Below, piece by piece: positions 23,212 through 32,289 of a DNA stretch of 64,000 nucleotides. The notes beneath the pieces were generated by a model that was not told the origin of the DNA, made no database searches, and worked only from the letters and a program-made list of their open reading frames with translations. Origin of the DNA: Streptomyces aureus (GTDB lineage Bacteria > Actinomycetota > Actinomycetes > Streptomycetales > Streptomycetaceae); the NCBI RefSeq assembly GCF_000725495.1, contig NZ_JNZD01000005.1, forward strand, positions 62,001 to 126,000, read 5' to 3'. Each line of letters opens with the position of its first letter. The first letter of the stretch is position 1. The position numbers were made by a program, and so were the translations under genes.

Positions 23212-24543
23212 GTGTCCGCCCGCACCCCCACGCCCTGGCCCCTCGTCGCCCTTTTCACGGCCGGGTACCTCGCCGCGTATCTGCTCCCCACCACCGTCGG
23301 CCGCCTCGACGCGGGACTCCCGCTGTCGGCCACCCAGGCCGGTGCCGTCGGCAGCCTCCTGCTGCTGAGCTCGGCCTCGGCCGGCTTCCTGCTCGCCTCG
23401 CGCGTCGACCGCTTCGGCCCGCGCGCGCTCGCCCGCGCCGGGCTGCTCCTCGCGGCCGCCGGCTTCGGCACCGCGGCGCTCTCCTCGGCCCTGCCCCTCG
23501 TCGTCGGCGGCGCGATGGCCGGCGGCTTCGGTTCGGGCACGGCCACCACGGTCGCCGCGACCGGGATCGCCGGCCGGCCCGATCCCCACCGGGTCACCAC
23601 CCTCGGCCTCTTCGGCGTCTCCGGCCTCGCCGGCGCGCTGTACCTGACCATCCCCCACCTCGGCCCGGGACACGGCTACCCGCTCGCCGCGATCGCCTGC
23701 ACGGCGCTGGTCGCGCTGTCCCTGACCGGGCGGCTCCCCGCCCGCACCCCGGCCTCCCACGCCGTGCGCCCCGTCGGCCCGCTCCCGCACCGCCGCCCCG
23801 GGCTGCTGCTCGCCGGCGCGATGCTCTTCTGGTCCCTCGCGCAGAACTCCCTGTGGGGGGTGAGCGGCCGGATCGGGCTGGCCCAGGCCGGTCTCACCGA
23901 GGTCGAGGTCGGCGCGGTCTTCGCGGTGGCGCTCGGTGCGGGGCTGCTCGGGACCCTCGGCGCGGGCGTCCTCGGACCCCGGCTCGGCCGGGCGCTGCCG
24001 ATCGGCGCGGGCACGGCGCTGATAGCCGGCTGCATCGCCCTCAGCGCGGCGGCCACCGATCTGACGTCCTTCGCGGCGGGCGAGATCACCTGGAACACGG
24101 TGTACCCGGTCGTGCTCTCGTACGTGATCGGCCTCGCCGCGTCCATGGACCCGCGCGGGCGGTGGGCGGTCCTCGTCGGCTCCGCCTCCTCGCTCGGCAC
24201 CGCGTGCGGCCCCCTCACGGGCAGCCTGCTGTCGGCCCGGGCGGGCTACCCGGCGATGGGAACGGTCCTGGCGGCCGGGCTGCTGCTGGTCGGTGTCCCG
24301 ATGACGCTGGTGGCCCTGCGTCCGCGGCACGCCACCCAGATCGTGGAGCTGCCCGTGGCGGAGGCCAGCGCCGTGGAGATCCCGGTGCCGGAGATCCCCG
24401 TCGTGGAGATCGCCGTGGCGGAGATCCCGGTGGTGGAGATCCCCTTGGAGGGCGTGCCCGCCCAGCGGGAGGCCTACGGCACGGCGGGCCCCCGCCACAC
24501 GGGCGCCACCACAGCCGCCCCACCGGGCCCGGCCGGCCCCTGA
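23212..24543 (+). CDS. MFS transporter with a repetitive acidic C-terminal tail
   Basis: A 443-residue MFS carrier with about twelve helices; the loop LLASRVDRFGPRALARAG near 60 is the A-motif. GTG at 23212 with GGGA upstream. After the last helix (to about residue 372) comes a tail of some 70 residues with repeated VEIPV units: ELPVAEASAVEIPVPEI and VEIAVAEIPVVEIPLEG. The tail is encoded by a roughly 15-base tandem repeat at about 24340-24450. The C-terminus is then Gly/Pro-rich. The carrier resembles CynX/NimT-like sugar or drug transporters only loosely, so the substrate is unknown. The tail looks like a recent repeat expansion. Confidence 0.85.
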   Translation: MSARTPTPWPLVALFTAGYLAAYLLPTTVGRLDAGLPLSATQAGAVGSLLLLSSASAGFLLASRVDRFGPRALARAGLLLAAAGFGTAALSSALPLVVGGAMAGGFGSGTATTVAATGIAGRPDPHRVTTLGLFGVSGLAGALYLTIPHLGPGHGYPLAAIACTALVALSLTGRLPARTPASHAVRPVGPLPHRRPGLLLAGAMLFWSLAQNSLWGVSGRIGLAQAGLTEVEVGAVFAVALGAGLLGTLGAGVLGPRLGRALPIGAGTALIAGCIALSAAATDLTSFAAGEITWNTVYPVVLSYVIGLAASMDPRGRWAVLVGSASSLGTACGPLTGSLLSARAGYPAMGTVLAAGLLLVGVPMTLVALRPRHATQIVELPVAEASAVEIPVPEIPVVEIAVAEIPVVEIPLEGVPAQREAYGTAGPRHTGATTAAPPGPAGP

Positions 24544-24595
24544 CCACGGCGGCCCCGGCGGGCGCCCTACGCCCCCGCCGTCCCGGGCCGGTCCG

Positions 24596-25588
24596 TCAGT
24601 CGAACTCGTATGCCTCGACCTCGGCGAGGTAGCGGGTGCGGCGGTCCTCGTCGTCGTCCAGGAAGGACGCCTCGAACGAGTTGCGGGCCAGCTCCCGCAG
24701 CCGCTCCTGGTCGAGACCGAGGGCCTCGCGCACGGCGTCGAAGTTGTCGCCGGCGTAGCCGCCGAAGTAGGCGGGGTCGTCGGAGTTGACCGTGCACAGC
24801 AGACCGGCGTCCATCATGGCGGGCAGCGGGTGCTCCGTCAGGACGTCGACCGCGCGCAGCCGGACGTTCGACAGCGGGCACAGGGTCAGCGGAACCCGTT
24901 CCCGGACCAGCCGTTCGACCAGCTCCGGGTCCTCCATGCAGCGCAGCCCGTGGTCGACGCGCTCGACGCCGAGGATGTCCAGGGCCTCGGTGATGTACGC
25001 GGGCGGCCCCTCCTCGCCGGCATGCGCGACGCGCCGCAGTCCGAGCGCGGCGGCGGCCTCGTACACCGCGCGGAACTTCACGGGCGGGTGGCCGACCTCG
25101 GCGGAGTCCAGACCGATGCCGGTGATGCGGTCGAGGTGGGGCTTCGCCGCCTCCAGGGTCTCCATGGCCGACTCTGCCGACTCGTCGCGCAGGAAGCACA
25201 TGATCAGCCGGGTGGAGACGCCGTGGGTCTCCTCGCTGCGTCCGAGCGCCCGCCACAGCCCCTCGACGACCGTCCCCATCGGCACGCCCCGGACGATGTG
25301 CGCCTGCGGGTCGAAGAAGATCTCCGCGTGCCGCACGCCCTGCGCGGCCGCGCGGGCGAGGTAGGCGTCGGCCAGGTCGGCGAAGTCCGCCTCCGTCCGC
25401 AGGACGGCCATGAGCTCGTAGTACAGGTTCAGGAAGGACTGGAGGTCGTCGAAGCGGTACGCCTCGCGCAGCTCCTCCGTGTCCGCGTACGGCAGCGTGA
25501 CGCCGTTGCGCGCGGCGAGCGCGAACGCCAGCTCGGGTTCGAGGGTGCCTTCGATGTGCAGGTGCAGTTCAGCCTTGGGGAGGGACAT
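24596..25588 (-). CDS. Adenosine/adenine deaminase
   Basis: Zinc amidohydrolase of 330 residues that deaminates adenosine or adenine in purine salvage. Zinc ligands are in HLHIEGTLEP (His9, His11), VAHAGEEGP near 195, and NSDDPAYF near 278; the catalytic region VDHGLRC and LCPLSNVRL lie between. The HIEGTLEPE form and the downstream FFDPQAHIVRGV are typical of the adenine-deaminase (Aah1-like) branch, while true adenosine deaminases usually have HLDG. It may therefore act on free adenine. It is transcribed alone, convergent with the MFS gene. Start at ATG 25588 fits the family. Confidence 0.92.
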   Translation of the reverse strand: MSLPKAELHLHIEGTLEPELAFALAARNGVTLPYADTEELREAYRFDDLQSFLNLYYELMAVLRTEADFADLADAYLARAAAQGVRHAEIFFDPQAHIVRGVPMGTVVEGLWRALGRSEETHGVSTRLIMCFLRDESAESAMETLEAAKPHLDRITGIGLDSAEVGHPPVKFRAVYEAAAALGLRRVAHAGEEGPPAYITEALDILGVERVDHGLRCMEDPELVERLVRERVPLTLCPLSNVRLRAVDVLTEHPLPAMMDAGLLCTVNSDDPAYFGGYAGDNFDAVREALGLDQERLRELARNSFEASFLDDDEDRRTRYLAEVEAYEFD

Positions 25589-25659
25589 CGAAGCATGGTA
25601 CGGCCCGTTCCCCGATGGATCGAAACACCACCTGTCCGTCGCCGGGGCCCGCGCCGTCC

Positions 25660-26565
25660 TCAGTGCCGTGTGGGGACCGGCACCCGCACCAGGTCCTGCG
25701 CCACCGTCAGCTCCCCGTCGAAGCCCGCGGCACGGGCCTCGGTCTCGAACGCCCCGGAGTCGGGGTAGCGCTGGCTGAAGTGGGTGAGCACCAGGTGCCG
25801 CACCCCTGCCTCCCGGGCCACCCGGCCCGCCTGTCCCGCCGTCAGATGACCGTGGTCGGCGGCGAGCTGATGGTCCCCGTCGAGGAAGGTCGACTCGATG
25901 ACCAGCAGGTCGCAGCCCTCGGCGAGCGCGTCCACGCCCTCGCACAGCCGGGTGTCCATGACGAACGCGAACTTCTGTCCCCGCCGCACCTCGCTGACGT
26001 CGTCCAGGGTGACGCCCCGCAGCGAGCCCTCCCGCTGGAGCACTCCGACGTCGGGGCCCGTGATCCCGAGCTCCCGCAGCCGCTCGGGCAGCATCCGCCG
26101 GCCGTCCGGCTCGACCAGCCGGTACCCGAAGGACTCGACGGGGTGGGAGAGCCTGCGGGCCTCCAGGGTGTAGGCGGGAGTGGTCGCGAGGACGCCGTCC
26201 TCGGCGACCGGCACCTCGGTCAGCGGCACGGTCTCGCGGTAGGCGGTGGCGTACCGCAGCCGCTCGAAGAAGTGCTGCCCCGAGAGCGGGTAGTGCGCGG
26301 TCACCTCGTGCGGCACCCGGTCGAGGTTGATCCGCTGGATCACCCCGCCGAGCCCGAGCGCGTGGTCGCCGTGGAAGTGGGTGACGCAGATGCGGTTCAG
26401 GTCGTGCGCCGCGACGCCGGCCCGCAGCATCTGACGCTGGGTGCCCTCGCCGGGATCGAAGAGGAGACCCTCGCCGTCCCAGCGCAGCAGATAGCCGTTG
26501 TGGTTGCGGTGCCGGGTCGGGACCTGGCTGGCGGTGCCGAGGACCACCAGTTCACGGGCGGACAA
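25660..26565 (-). CDS. rnz: Ribonuclease Z
   Basis: Metallo-beta-lactamase endonuclease that trims tRNA 3' ends, 301 residues. The zinc motif [12 protein letters not shown] is near residue 62, [15 protein letters not shown] near 36, and the late motifs [24 protein letters not shown] (cited as around 225-248) and LTHFSQRY near 265 are all present. It starts at TTG (26565), with GGGATAG before it, seven bases after the stop codon of the HIT-protein gene, so the two are probably co-transcribed. The start codon is unusual but matches the conserved N-terminus. Confidence 0.95.
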   Translation of the reverse strand: MSARELVVLGTASQVPTRHRNHNGYLLRWDGEGLLFDPGEGTQRQMLRAGVAAHDLNRICVTHFHGDHALGLGGVIQRINLDRVPHEVTAHYPLSGQHFFERLRYATAYRETVPLTEVPVAEDGVLATTPAYTLEARRLSHPVESFGYRLVEPDGRRMLPERLRELGITGPDVGVLQREGSLRGVTLDDVSEVRRGQKFAFVMDTRLCEGVDALAEGCDLLVIESTFLDGDHQLAADHGHLTAGQAGRVAREAGVRHLVLTHFSQRYPDSGAFETEARAAGFDGELTVAQDLVRVPVPTRH

Positions 26566-26571
26566 GGCCGG

Positions 26572-26949
26572 CTATCCCGGGGGCCACTGCATGCCGCGGC
26601 CGCCCAGGAGATGGGCGTGCGCGTGGAAGACGGTCTGGCCTGCGCCGCTGCCCGTGTTGAACACGATGCGGTAGCTCTCCAGCTTCTCCTCGCCCGCGAC
26701 CTCGCCGGCCTCGCGCAGGACGTCCGCCGCGATCGCGGGCTCGGCGGCGGCCAGGGTCGCCGCGTCCGGGTAGTGCACCTTGGGAATGACCAGGACGTGC
26801 GTCGGTGCCTGCGGGTTGATGTCGCGGAACGCCACGGTCGTGTCGCTCTCGCGCACCAGCGTCGCCGGGATCTGCCCCGCCACGATCTTGCAGAACAGGC
26901 AGTCGTCCTGCGGTTCCCCGCCGGCACCCCGCCTCGACTCCTGCGTCAT
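26572..26949 (-). CDS. HIT-family nucleotide hydrolase/transferase
   Basis: Histidine-triad protein of 125 residues, cytosolic. The CLFCKIVAGQIP start (residues 17-28) and the triad FHAHAHLLGG near 108-117 define the HINT branch, which hydrolyses nucleoside phosphoramidates. A zinc-type CxxC at the N-terminus is present. GAGGAGA upstream of the ATG. It is followed at six bases by rnz, and preceded by the tricorn gene 106 bases away. The physiological substrate is unknown, as for most bacterial HINT proteins. Confidence 0.93.
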   Translation of the reverse strand: MTQESRRGAGGEPQDDCLFCKIVAGQIPATLVRESDTTVAFRDINPQAPTHVLVIPKVHYPDAATLAAAEPAIAADVLREAGEVAGEEKLESYRIVFNTGSGAGQTVFHAHAHLLGGRGMQWPPG

Positions 26950-27055
26950 GCGTCCGTCTCCTCACGCCGGCCGATCATCACCTCCGCATGCTAGCGGCCC
27001 GGCGCGGCGGGCGACGTGCCCGCGGCCCGCGCCGGACCGCGGGGGCGTCACCGGT

Positions 27056-30000
27056 TCACAGCGGCGGCAGCACGGGCGCGGTCTTCGCCGGGTTCTCCTC
27101 CAGGGCGGCCAGCGCGATCCTGATCGCCTCGTCGAGCTGGGTGTCACGCCCGGCCGCGTGGTCCTGCGGTGCCTGGACGACCTCGACGTCGGGGTCGACA
27201 CCGTGGTTCTCGACGTTCCACTCGTAACCCTCCATCCAGAAGGCGTACTTGGGCTGGGTGACGAGGGTGCCGTCGACGAGCCGGTAGCGGGAGTCGATGC
27301 CGACGACACCGCCCCAGGTGCGGGTGCCGACCACGGGTCCGATGCCGAGCGCCTTGATCGCCGCGTTGACGATGTCGCCGTCGGAGCCGGAGAACTCGTT
27401 GGCGACGGCGACGACGGGACCGCGCGGCGCGTCCTCCGGGTAGCTGTAGGCGCGCAGCCCGCGGGGCAGGTCCCAGCCGACGATCCGACGGGCGAGTTTT
27501 TCCACGACCAGTTGCGAGGTGTGGCCGCCGCGGTTCTCCCGGACGTCCACGACCAGGCCCTCGCGGGCCACCTCGACCCGCAGATCGCGGTGGAGCTGGG
27601 CCCAGCCGGCGCCGACCATGTCCGGCACGTGCAGATAGCCGAGGCGTCCGCCGGACCGCTCGTGGACGTAGGCGCGCCGGTCGGCCACCCACGCGTGGTA
27701 GCGGAGCGGCTCCTCGTCGGCGAGCGGGACGACGACCGCGTGCCGGGGATCGCCGCCGCCCGAGGGCGAGACCGTCAGTTCGACGGGCTTGCCCGCCGTG
27801 CCGACGAGCAGGGGCGCGGGCCCGGCCACCGGGTCCACCGGCCGGCCGCCGACCGCGACGATCGCGTCCCCGGCGCGCACCGCGACGCCGGGCGCGGCGA
27901 GCGGGGCCCGCGCGTCCGGGTCGGAGGTCTCCGAGGGCAGGATCCGGTCGATGCGCCAACTGCCGTCCTCATGACGGGCGATGTCCGCCCCGAGGAGCCC
28001 CTGCGCCCGGTCGCCGCCGCCCCAGCCGCCGCGCGGGGAGACATAGGCGTGCGAGGTGCCGAGTTCGCCCTGCACCTCCCACAGCAGGTCCACGAGGTCG
28101 TCGTGGGTGGCGATGCGGTCCAGCACCGGCCGGTAGCGCTCCAGGACACCGTCCCAGTCGACGCCGCCCAGGTCCGGCCGCCAGAAGTTGTCCCGCATGA
28201 GCCGGCCCGTCTCGTCGTACATCTGGCGCCACTCGGCGGCCGGATCGACGCTCTGGCGCACCCGGGACAGGTCGACGGTGATGTTCGTGTCGCTCTCGTC
28301 GTCCAGCGAGGCACGCCGGTCGCTGGGCACGACCTTGAGCTTGCCGTCGGTCCACAGCAGGACCCGCTTGCCGTCGCCGGTGACGGTGAAGTGGTCGGCG
28401 TCGGCGGCGAGATGCTCGATGCGCTGCTGCGCGAGGTCGTACCGCTCCAGCTCCGTCTTCGGGTCCGGATCGTCCGGGGTGGCGCGGGAGGCGCCGAGCA
28501 CGCCCCGGACCGGGTGGCGCAGCCACAGCACTCCGTCCTTGGCGGCGCGCAGCGTGGAGTAACGGGCGGCCTCGACGGGGAAGGGCACGATCCGGTCGGC
28601 GAGTCCGTCCAGGTCGATACGGGTGCTGGGGGCGCCCTCGCTGTCGGGCGTCTCGTCCTTGTCCGGTGCCTCGAAGGGCCTGCCGTGCCGCTGCGGTCCG
28701 AACGGGGACGGGGTCGTCGCGGCCAGGGTGATCAGGTACGGCCGGGAGCCGCCGACGAAGGCCAGGTCGAAGACGTGCTCGTCGTAGACGGGGTCGAAGG
28801 CGCGGGCCGAGAGGAAGGCGAGGTGCTTGCCGTCGAGGGTGAAGGCGGGCGCGTAGTCACGGAAGCGCAGCGGGGTCGCCTCGGTGACCGACAGGTCGGT
28901 GGTGTTGGCGAGCCGGAGCTGGCGCAGCGGGCGCGGGCCCGGGTGGGACCAGGCGAGCCAGGCCGAGTCGGGCGAGAAGACGAGTCCGGTGACCTCGCCG
29001 TCCTCGCTGCGGTCGACCTCGCGGACCTCTCCGCTCTCGCGCTCGACGAGCAGCACGCGCCCGTCGTGCGAGGCGACGGCGGCGCGGCTTCCGTCGGGCG
29101 CCACGGCGAGGCCGAGGACCCGGCCGAGCGCTCCGGCGGCGATGCGTCGGGGGGTGGCTCCGGGGGCGACGCCGGTGGCGGGGGCGAACTCGAGGGCGTC
29201 GTCGCCCTCGGCGTCGGTCACCCACACCACGTGTTCCTCGCCCTCGGCGCGGAAGGCGCGGGGCAGCCGGGCGCGCACGCCCTGTCCGTCGGCGAGGGCC
29301 CGGGTGGGGCCGGAGCGGTGGGTGACCCAGTGGACGGCGCCGCGCACGGAGACCGCGCTGCCGCGTCCGGTGTGGTCGGGCGCGGCGGCGGAGAACCAGC
29401 GCGAGGCGCTGATCGGGTGCGGCTGCTGGTCGGTGCGCTGGCCGCCGAGCCGGACGTCCAGACGGCGCGGTTCGGCGCCGTCGAGGTCGTCCAGGATCCG
29501 GAGTTCACCGGCGGCCACGTATACGACCCGGGTGCCGTCGGTGGCCGCGTGGCGGGCGTAGAAGGAGTCGACCGGGGTGTGGCGGCGCAGGTCCGAGCCG
29601 TCGCCGAGGGAGGAGTACAGGGCGCCGACGCCCTCGTGGTCCGACAGGAACGCGATCCGCTCACCGGCCCAGAAGGGGTACTCGATGTTCCCGTCGAGGT
29701 CCTCGTGCAGCCGGACGAACGCGCCGTCGCCGTCCCGGTCGATCCACAGCTTGCCCGCCGTGCCGCCGCGGTAGCGCTTCCACCAGGCGGCCTCGCGTCC
29801 CATGGGCGCGGACAGCAGGACGACGCCGCCCGCGCCGTGGGCGACGTCGCCCACGGGTCCGTAGGGCAGGACCGTCGCGGGCCCGCCGTCGAGCGGGACG
29901 GACCGGGCCCAGGTGCGGCGCAGGCTGGCCTGGCCCTCGGTGCTGAGGGCGAGCACCTGTCCGTCGGGGGTCCAGCCGCGCACCTGGGTCTTCGCGCTGC

Positions 30001-30268
30001 CCCAGTACGTCAGCCGTTTCGCGGGCCCGCCGTCCAGGGAGGCGGCGTGGACCTCGGGGGCCCCGTCGCGCGTCGACGTCCAGGCGACGGTGGTGCCGTC
30101 CGGGGAGATGCGCGGATGGCTGACCGGTACGTTGTCGGCGCTGACCCGCCAGGCGCGTCCCCCGCCGTCGAGCGGTGCGGCCCAGATGTCGTCCTCGGCC
30201 GTGAACACGACCAACTCGCCGTGCAGATGCGGAAACCGGATGTACGCGGAGGCTGCGGACTCAGTCAC
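27056..30268 (-). CDS. Tricorn-type S41 protease
   Basis: Giant self-compartmentalising peptidase of 1070 residues that trims oligopeptides released by the proteasome in the cytosol. The first 680 residues form beta-propeller repeats (VSHPRISPDGTTVAWTS and similar blade motifs). The catalytic core follows: GTSHAY near 738 supplies the active-site His, a PDZ domain lies at about 760-850, and NEFSGSDGD near 955-963 carries the nucleophilic Ser. This length and order match archaeal and streptomycete tricorn. GTG at 30268 is the start. No proteasome genes are nearby. Transcribed toward the HIT and rnz genes. Confidence 0.94.
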   Translation of the reverse strand: MTESAASAYIRFPHLHGELVVFTAEDDIWAAPLDGGGRAWRVSADNVPVSHPRISPDGTTVAWTSTRDGAPEVHAASLDGGPAKRLTYWGSAKTQVRGWTPDGQVLALSTEGQASLRRTWARSVPLDGGPATVLPYGPVGDVAHGAGGVVLLSAPMGREAAWWKRYRGGTAGKLWIDRDGDGAFVRLHEDLDGNIEYPFWAGERIAFLSDHEGVGALYSSLGDGSDLRRHTPVDSFYARHAATDGTRVVYVAAGELRILDDLDGAEPRRLDVRLGGQRTDQQPHPISASRWFSAAAPDHTGRGSAVSVRGAVHWVTHRSGPTRALADGQGVRARLPRAFRAEGEEHVVWVTDAEGDDALEFAPATGVAPGATPRRIAAGALGRVLGLAVAPDGSRAAVASHDGRVLLVERESGEVREVDRSEDGEVTGLVFSPDSAWLAWSHPGPRPLRQLRLANTTDLSVTEATPLRFRDYAPAFTLDGKHLAFLSARAFDPVYDEHVFDLAFVGGSRPYLITLAATTPSPFGPQRHGRPFEAPDKDETPDSEGAPSTRIDLDGLADRIVPFPVEAARYSTLRAAKDGVLWLRHPVRGVLGASRATPDDPDPKTELERYDLAQQRIEHLAADADHFTVTGDGKRVLLWTDGKLKVVPSDRRASLDDESDTNITVDLSRVRQSVDPAAEWRQMYDETGRLMRDNFWRPDLGGVDWDGVLERYRPVLDRIATHDDLVDLLWEVQGELGTSHAYVSPRGGWGGGDRAQGLLGADIARHEDGSWRIDRILPSETSDPDARAPLAAPGVAVRAGDAIVAVGGRPVDPVAGPAPLLVGTAGKPVELTVSPSGGGDPRHAVVVPLADEEPLRYHAWVADRRAYVHERSGGRLGYLHVPDMVGAGWAQLHRDLRVEVAREGLVVDVRENRGGHTSQLVVEKLARRIVGWDLPRGLRAYSYPEDAPRGPVVAVANEFSGSDGDIVNAAIKALGIGPVVGTRTWGGVVGIDSRYRLVDGTLVTQPKYAFWMEGYEWNVENHGVDPDVEVVQAPQDHAAGRDTQLDEAIRIALAALEENPAKTAPVLPPL

Positions 30269-30340
30269 CCGGTCACCCTATGCAGCGCACGCGCGCCCCG
30301 ACAGGGGTTCGGATCACTTGATCCCTGTACGGATCGCAGG

Positions 30341-30895
30341 TCACTTGCCCTGCGAGGGCCAGCAGGTGGGGTCGCCCTTGCACCACATCGTCTTCGTGAC
30401 GGTGACGGTGACGGTGGGGCCCGGCCCGCCGTTCGTGGGGTGGTAGGTGACCGGCGGGGTGGGTCCGGTGTCGCAGTCGCCGAGGCCCTTCACCCGGAAG
30501 ACCTGCCGTCCGCCGACGGTGGCGCGCAGGTCGCCGCGTACGCAGGCGCCGTTGACGGCGCGGGTCACCCGGCCCTTGACGACGATGGCCCGTCCGTCGT
30601 CGGTCTGGCCCTGGCAGTCGACGGAGGCCACGGTGTTCTCGCTCGGCGAGGACGACCCGCCCGCCGTGGAGGCGGTGCCCACGTGCGCCGTGCAGGTGAG
30701 CCACCTCACGTCCACGTGACGGCGGTTCAGTTCCTTGGTCGCCGTCTGGTCGGTCGTGTAGGCGACGGTCGCGGTGCTCAGTCCGTCCACGGGCTGGCAC
30801 GCGGTCATCGCGAACACCCCGGCCGCGCCCAGCCCGAGGGCCGTCAGTACCCGTCCGCGCCGCGTGCGGCGCCTGAAATGCCTCAAAGCCCCCAT
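30341..30895 (-). CDS. Probable lipoprotein of unknown function
   Basis: A 184-residue exported protein. A basic N-terminus (RHFRRRTRRGR) and a hydrophobic stretch end in MTAC, so Cys33 should be lipidated and the protein held on the outer face of the membrane. The mature part has five or more Cys residues (near 66, 88, 111, 130, 165 and 172), which may form disulfides, and a Thr/Val-rich segment before the end. No known domain was recognised with confidence; it recalls small actinobacterial DUF4333-type lipoproteins. The ATG at 30895 has no strong ribosome site, so the start could be elsewhere. Confidence 0.75.
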   Translation of the reverse strand: MGALRHFRRRTRRGRVLTALGLGAAGVFAMTACQPVDGLSTATVAYTTDQTATKELNRRHVDVRWLTCTAHVGTASTAGGSSSPSENTVASVDCQGQTDDGRAIVVKGRVTRAVNGACVRGDLRATVGGRQVFRVKGLGDCDTGPTPPVTYHPTNGGPGPTVTVTVTKTMWCKGDPTCWPSQGK

Positions 30896-31061
30896 GAATG
30901 GCAGCGTGCCACCGCGGGGCCATGCGCGGTAGACCGCATGCGGCCATCGGGGGCACAACCACCCGAAGGAGTTGCCCGGGCGCCCGCGGGGTCACGGACT
31001 CCGCCGTCTTCCGTGCCGGACTCCGCCGTCTCCCTTGCCGGGCGCCCCCGTTGACCGTCCG

Positions 31062-31454
31062 TCAGCCGAGCAGCAGCAGCCACTCCTGGAGTTCCACCAG
31101 GTTGCCCTCGGGGTCCTTGAGGTGGGCGACGCGCATGCGCTCCGTCATGGGCGCGGGGCCGTGCAGCAGGGTCGCGCCGCGCGAGACGACCTGCTCGCAG
31201 TAGCTGTCGAGGTCGTCCACCCGCAGCACCACCAGCGACCGGTGCCCGGTCACGGTGTCGCCGAGCTCTCCGAGGACCTCGGCCATCATGGCCCGGTCCT
31301 GGAGGGCGATGCCCGCGGACCCGGTGACGGGGCTGAACTTCTCGTACGGGCCCTCGGCCGCGCCCGACTGGGGCTTGAGGCCGAGGACTTCGCAGTAGAA
31401 GCGGTAGCAGGCGGCGAAGTCGGAGACGAGCAGTCGTACCTGAGCGAGTTCCAT
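31062..31454 (-). CDS. VOC-family (glyoxalase/bleomycin-resistance fold) protein
   Basis: A 130-residue protein with two beta-alpha-beta-beta-beta units, typical of the vicinal-oxygen-chelate superfamily. Visible features are RLLVSDFAACYRFYCEVLGL near 7-26 and the closing LKDPEGNLVELQEW near 112-125, which carries the conserved metal Glu. Members include glyoxalases, dioxygenases and antibiotic-binding proteins, so no reaction can be assigned. It lies 85 bases downstream of the rsmE gene in the same direction. Just beyond its stop codon is a 22-base direct repeat at about 31008-31050. Confidence 0.88.
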   Translation of the reverse strand: MELAQVRLLVSDFAACYRFYCEVLGLKPQSGAAEGPYEKFSPVTGSAGIALQDRAMMAEVLGELGDTVTGHRSLVVLRVDDLDSYCEQVVSRGATLLHGPAPMTERMRVAHLKDPEGNLVELQEWLLLLG

Positions 31455-31539
31455 GGATTCCCCGGTGAGGTGCGGACGGTGACGTGGTGCGGGCGGGTCG
31501 GGACCGGCCGTTGCGGTCGGGACCGGCGGCCGGTGCGGG

Positions 31540-32289
31540 TCAGGACCAGCGGCCGGTACGGGCCAGCAGCAGCGCCGCGGCCACGGTCCCGGCCGTCGAG
31601 GTGCGCAGCACGGTGCGCCCCAGGTGGAAGGTCCTCGCGCCGGCCTCGGTGAACAGTGCCACCTCCTCGGCGGAGATGCCGCCCTCGGGACCCACCACGA
31701 GGACGATCTCCCCGGAGCCGGGCAGCGCGGCGGTCGCGAAGGGCTCGGTGCCCAGGGCGGTGTCCTCGTGGAGCACGGCGGCGAGGTCGGCTTTGGCGAG
31801 AAGTGCGGCAACCTGCTTGGTCGTCATGGCGTCCGTGACCTCCGGGAAGCGCACCCGGCGGGACTGCTTGCCGGCCTCCCGGGCGGTGGCCCGCCACTTG
31901 CCGAGCGCCTTCAGTCCCCGCTCGCCGCGCCACTGCGTGATGCAGCGGGAGGCGGCCCAGGGGACGATCGCGTCGACGCCGGTCTCGGTCATGGTCTCGA
32001 CGGCCAGCTCGCCCCGGTCGCCCTTGGGCAGGGCCTGGACCACGGTGATGCGCGGCTCCTCCGGCGCCTCCTCGGTGACCGCGCCGATCCGTACGATCAG
32101 CCGGTCCTTGCCCTCGGTGTCCACGACCACGCCGTCGGCCCAGCGGCCGGCCCCGTCGGTGAGCCGGACCTCCTCACCGCTGTGCAGCCGCTTCACGGAG
32201 ACGGCGTGCCGTCCCTCGGTTCCGTCGAGGACATGGCGCTGCTCGCCGTCCGTGTCGAAGTGCTCGACCAGGAACACCGGTGCCGTCAT
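31540..32289 (-). CDS. rsmE: 16S rRNA m3U1498 methyltransferase
   Basis: SPOUT-class methyltransferase of 249 residues acting on the decoding region of 16S rRNA. An N-terminal PUA-like domain (about 1-75, HAVSVKRLHSGEEV) is followed by the knotted catalytic domain with KGDRGELAVETMTETGV, VVGPEGGISAEEV near 190 and the knot strand LGRTVLRTSTA near 220. The ATG overlaps the stop of the upstream nitronate monooxygenase gene. In many actinobacteria rsmE sits between dnaJ and a HIT or phoH gene, so this neighbourhood fits. Confidence 0.95.
   Translation of the reverse strand: MTAPVFLVEHFDTDGEQRHVLDGTEGRHAVSVKRLHSGEEVRLTDGAGRWADGVVVDTEGKDRLIVRIGAVTEEAPEEPRITVVQALPKGDRGELAVETMTETGVDAIVPWAASRCITQWRGERGLKALGKWRATAREAGKQSRRVRFPEVTDAMTTKQVAALLAKADLAAVLHEDTALGTEPFATAALPGSGEIVLVVGPEGGISAEEVALFTEAGARTFHLGRTVLRTSTAGTVAAALLLARTGRWS

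Noticed and set aside
26780..31054. 1424-codon open frame on the plus strand
   Set aside because: Antisense shadow of the HIT, tricorn and lipoprotein genes; no recognisable domain.
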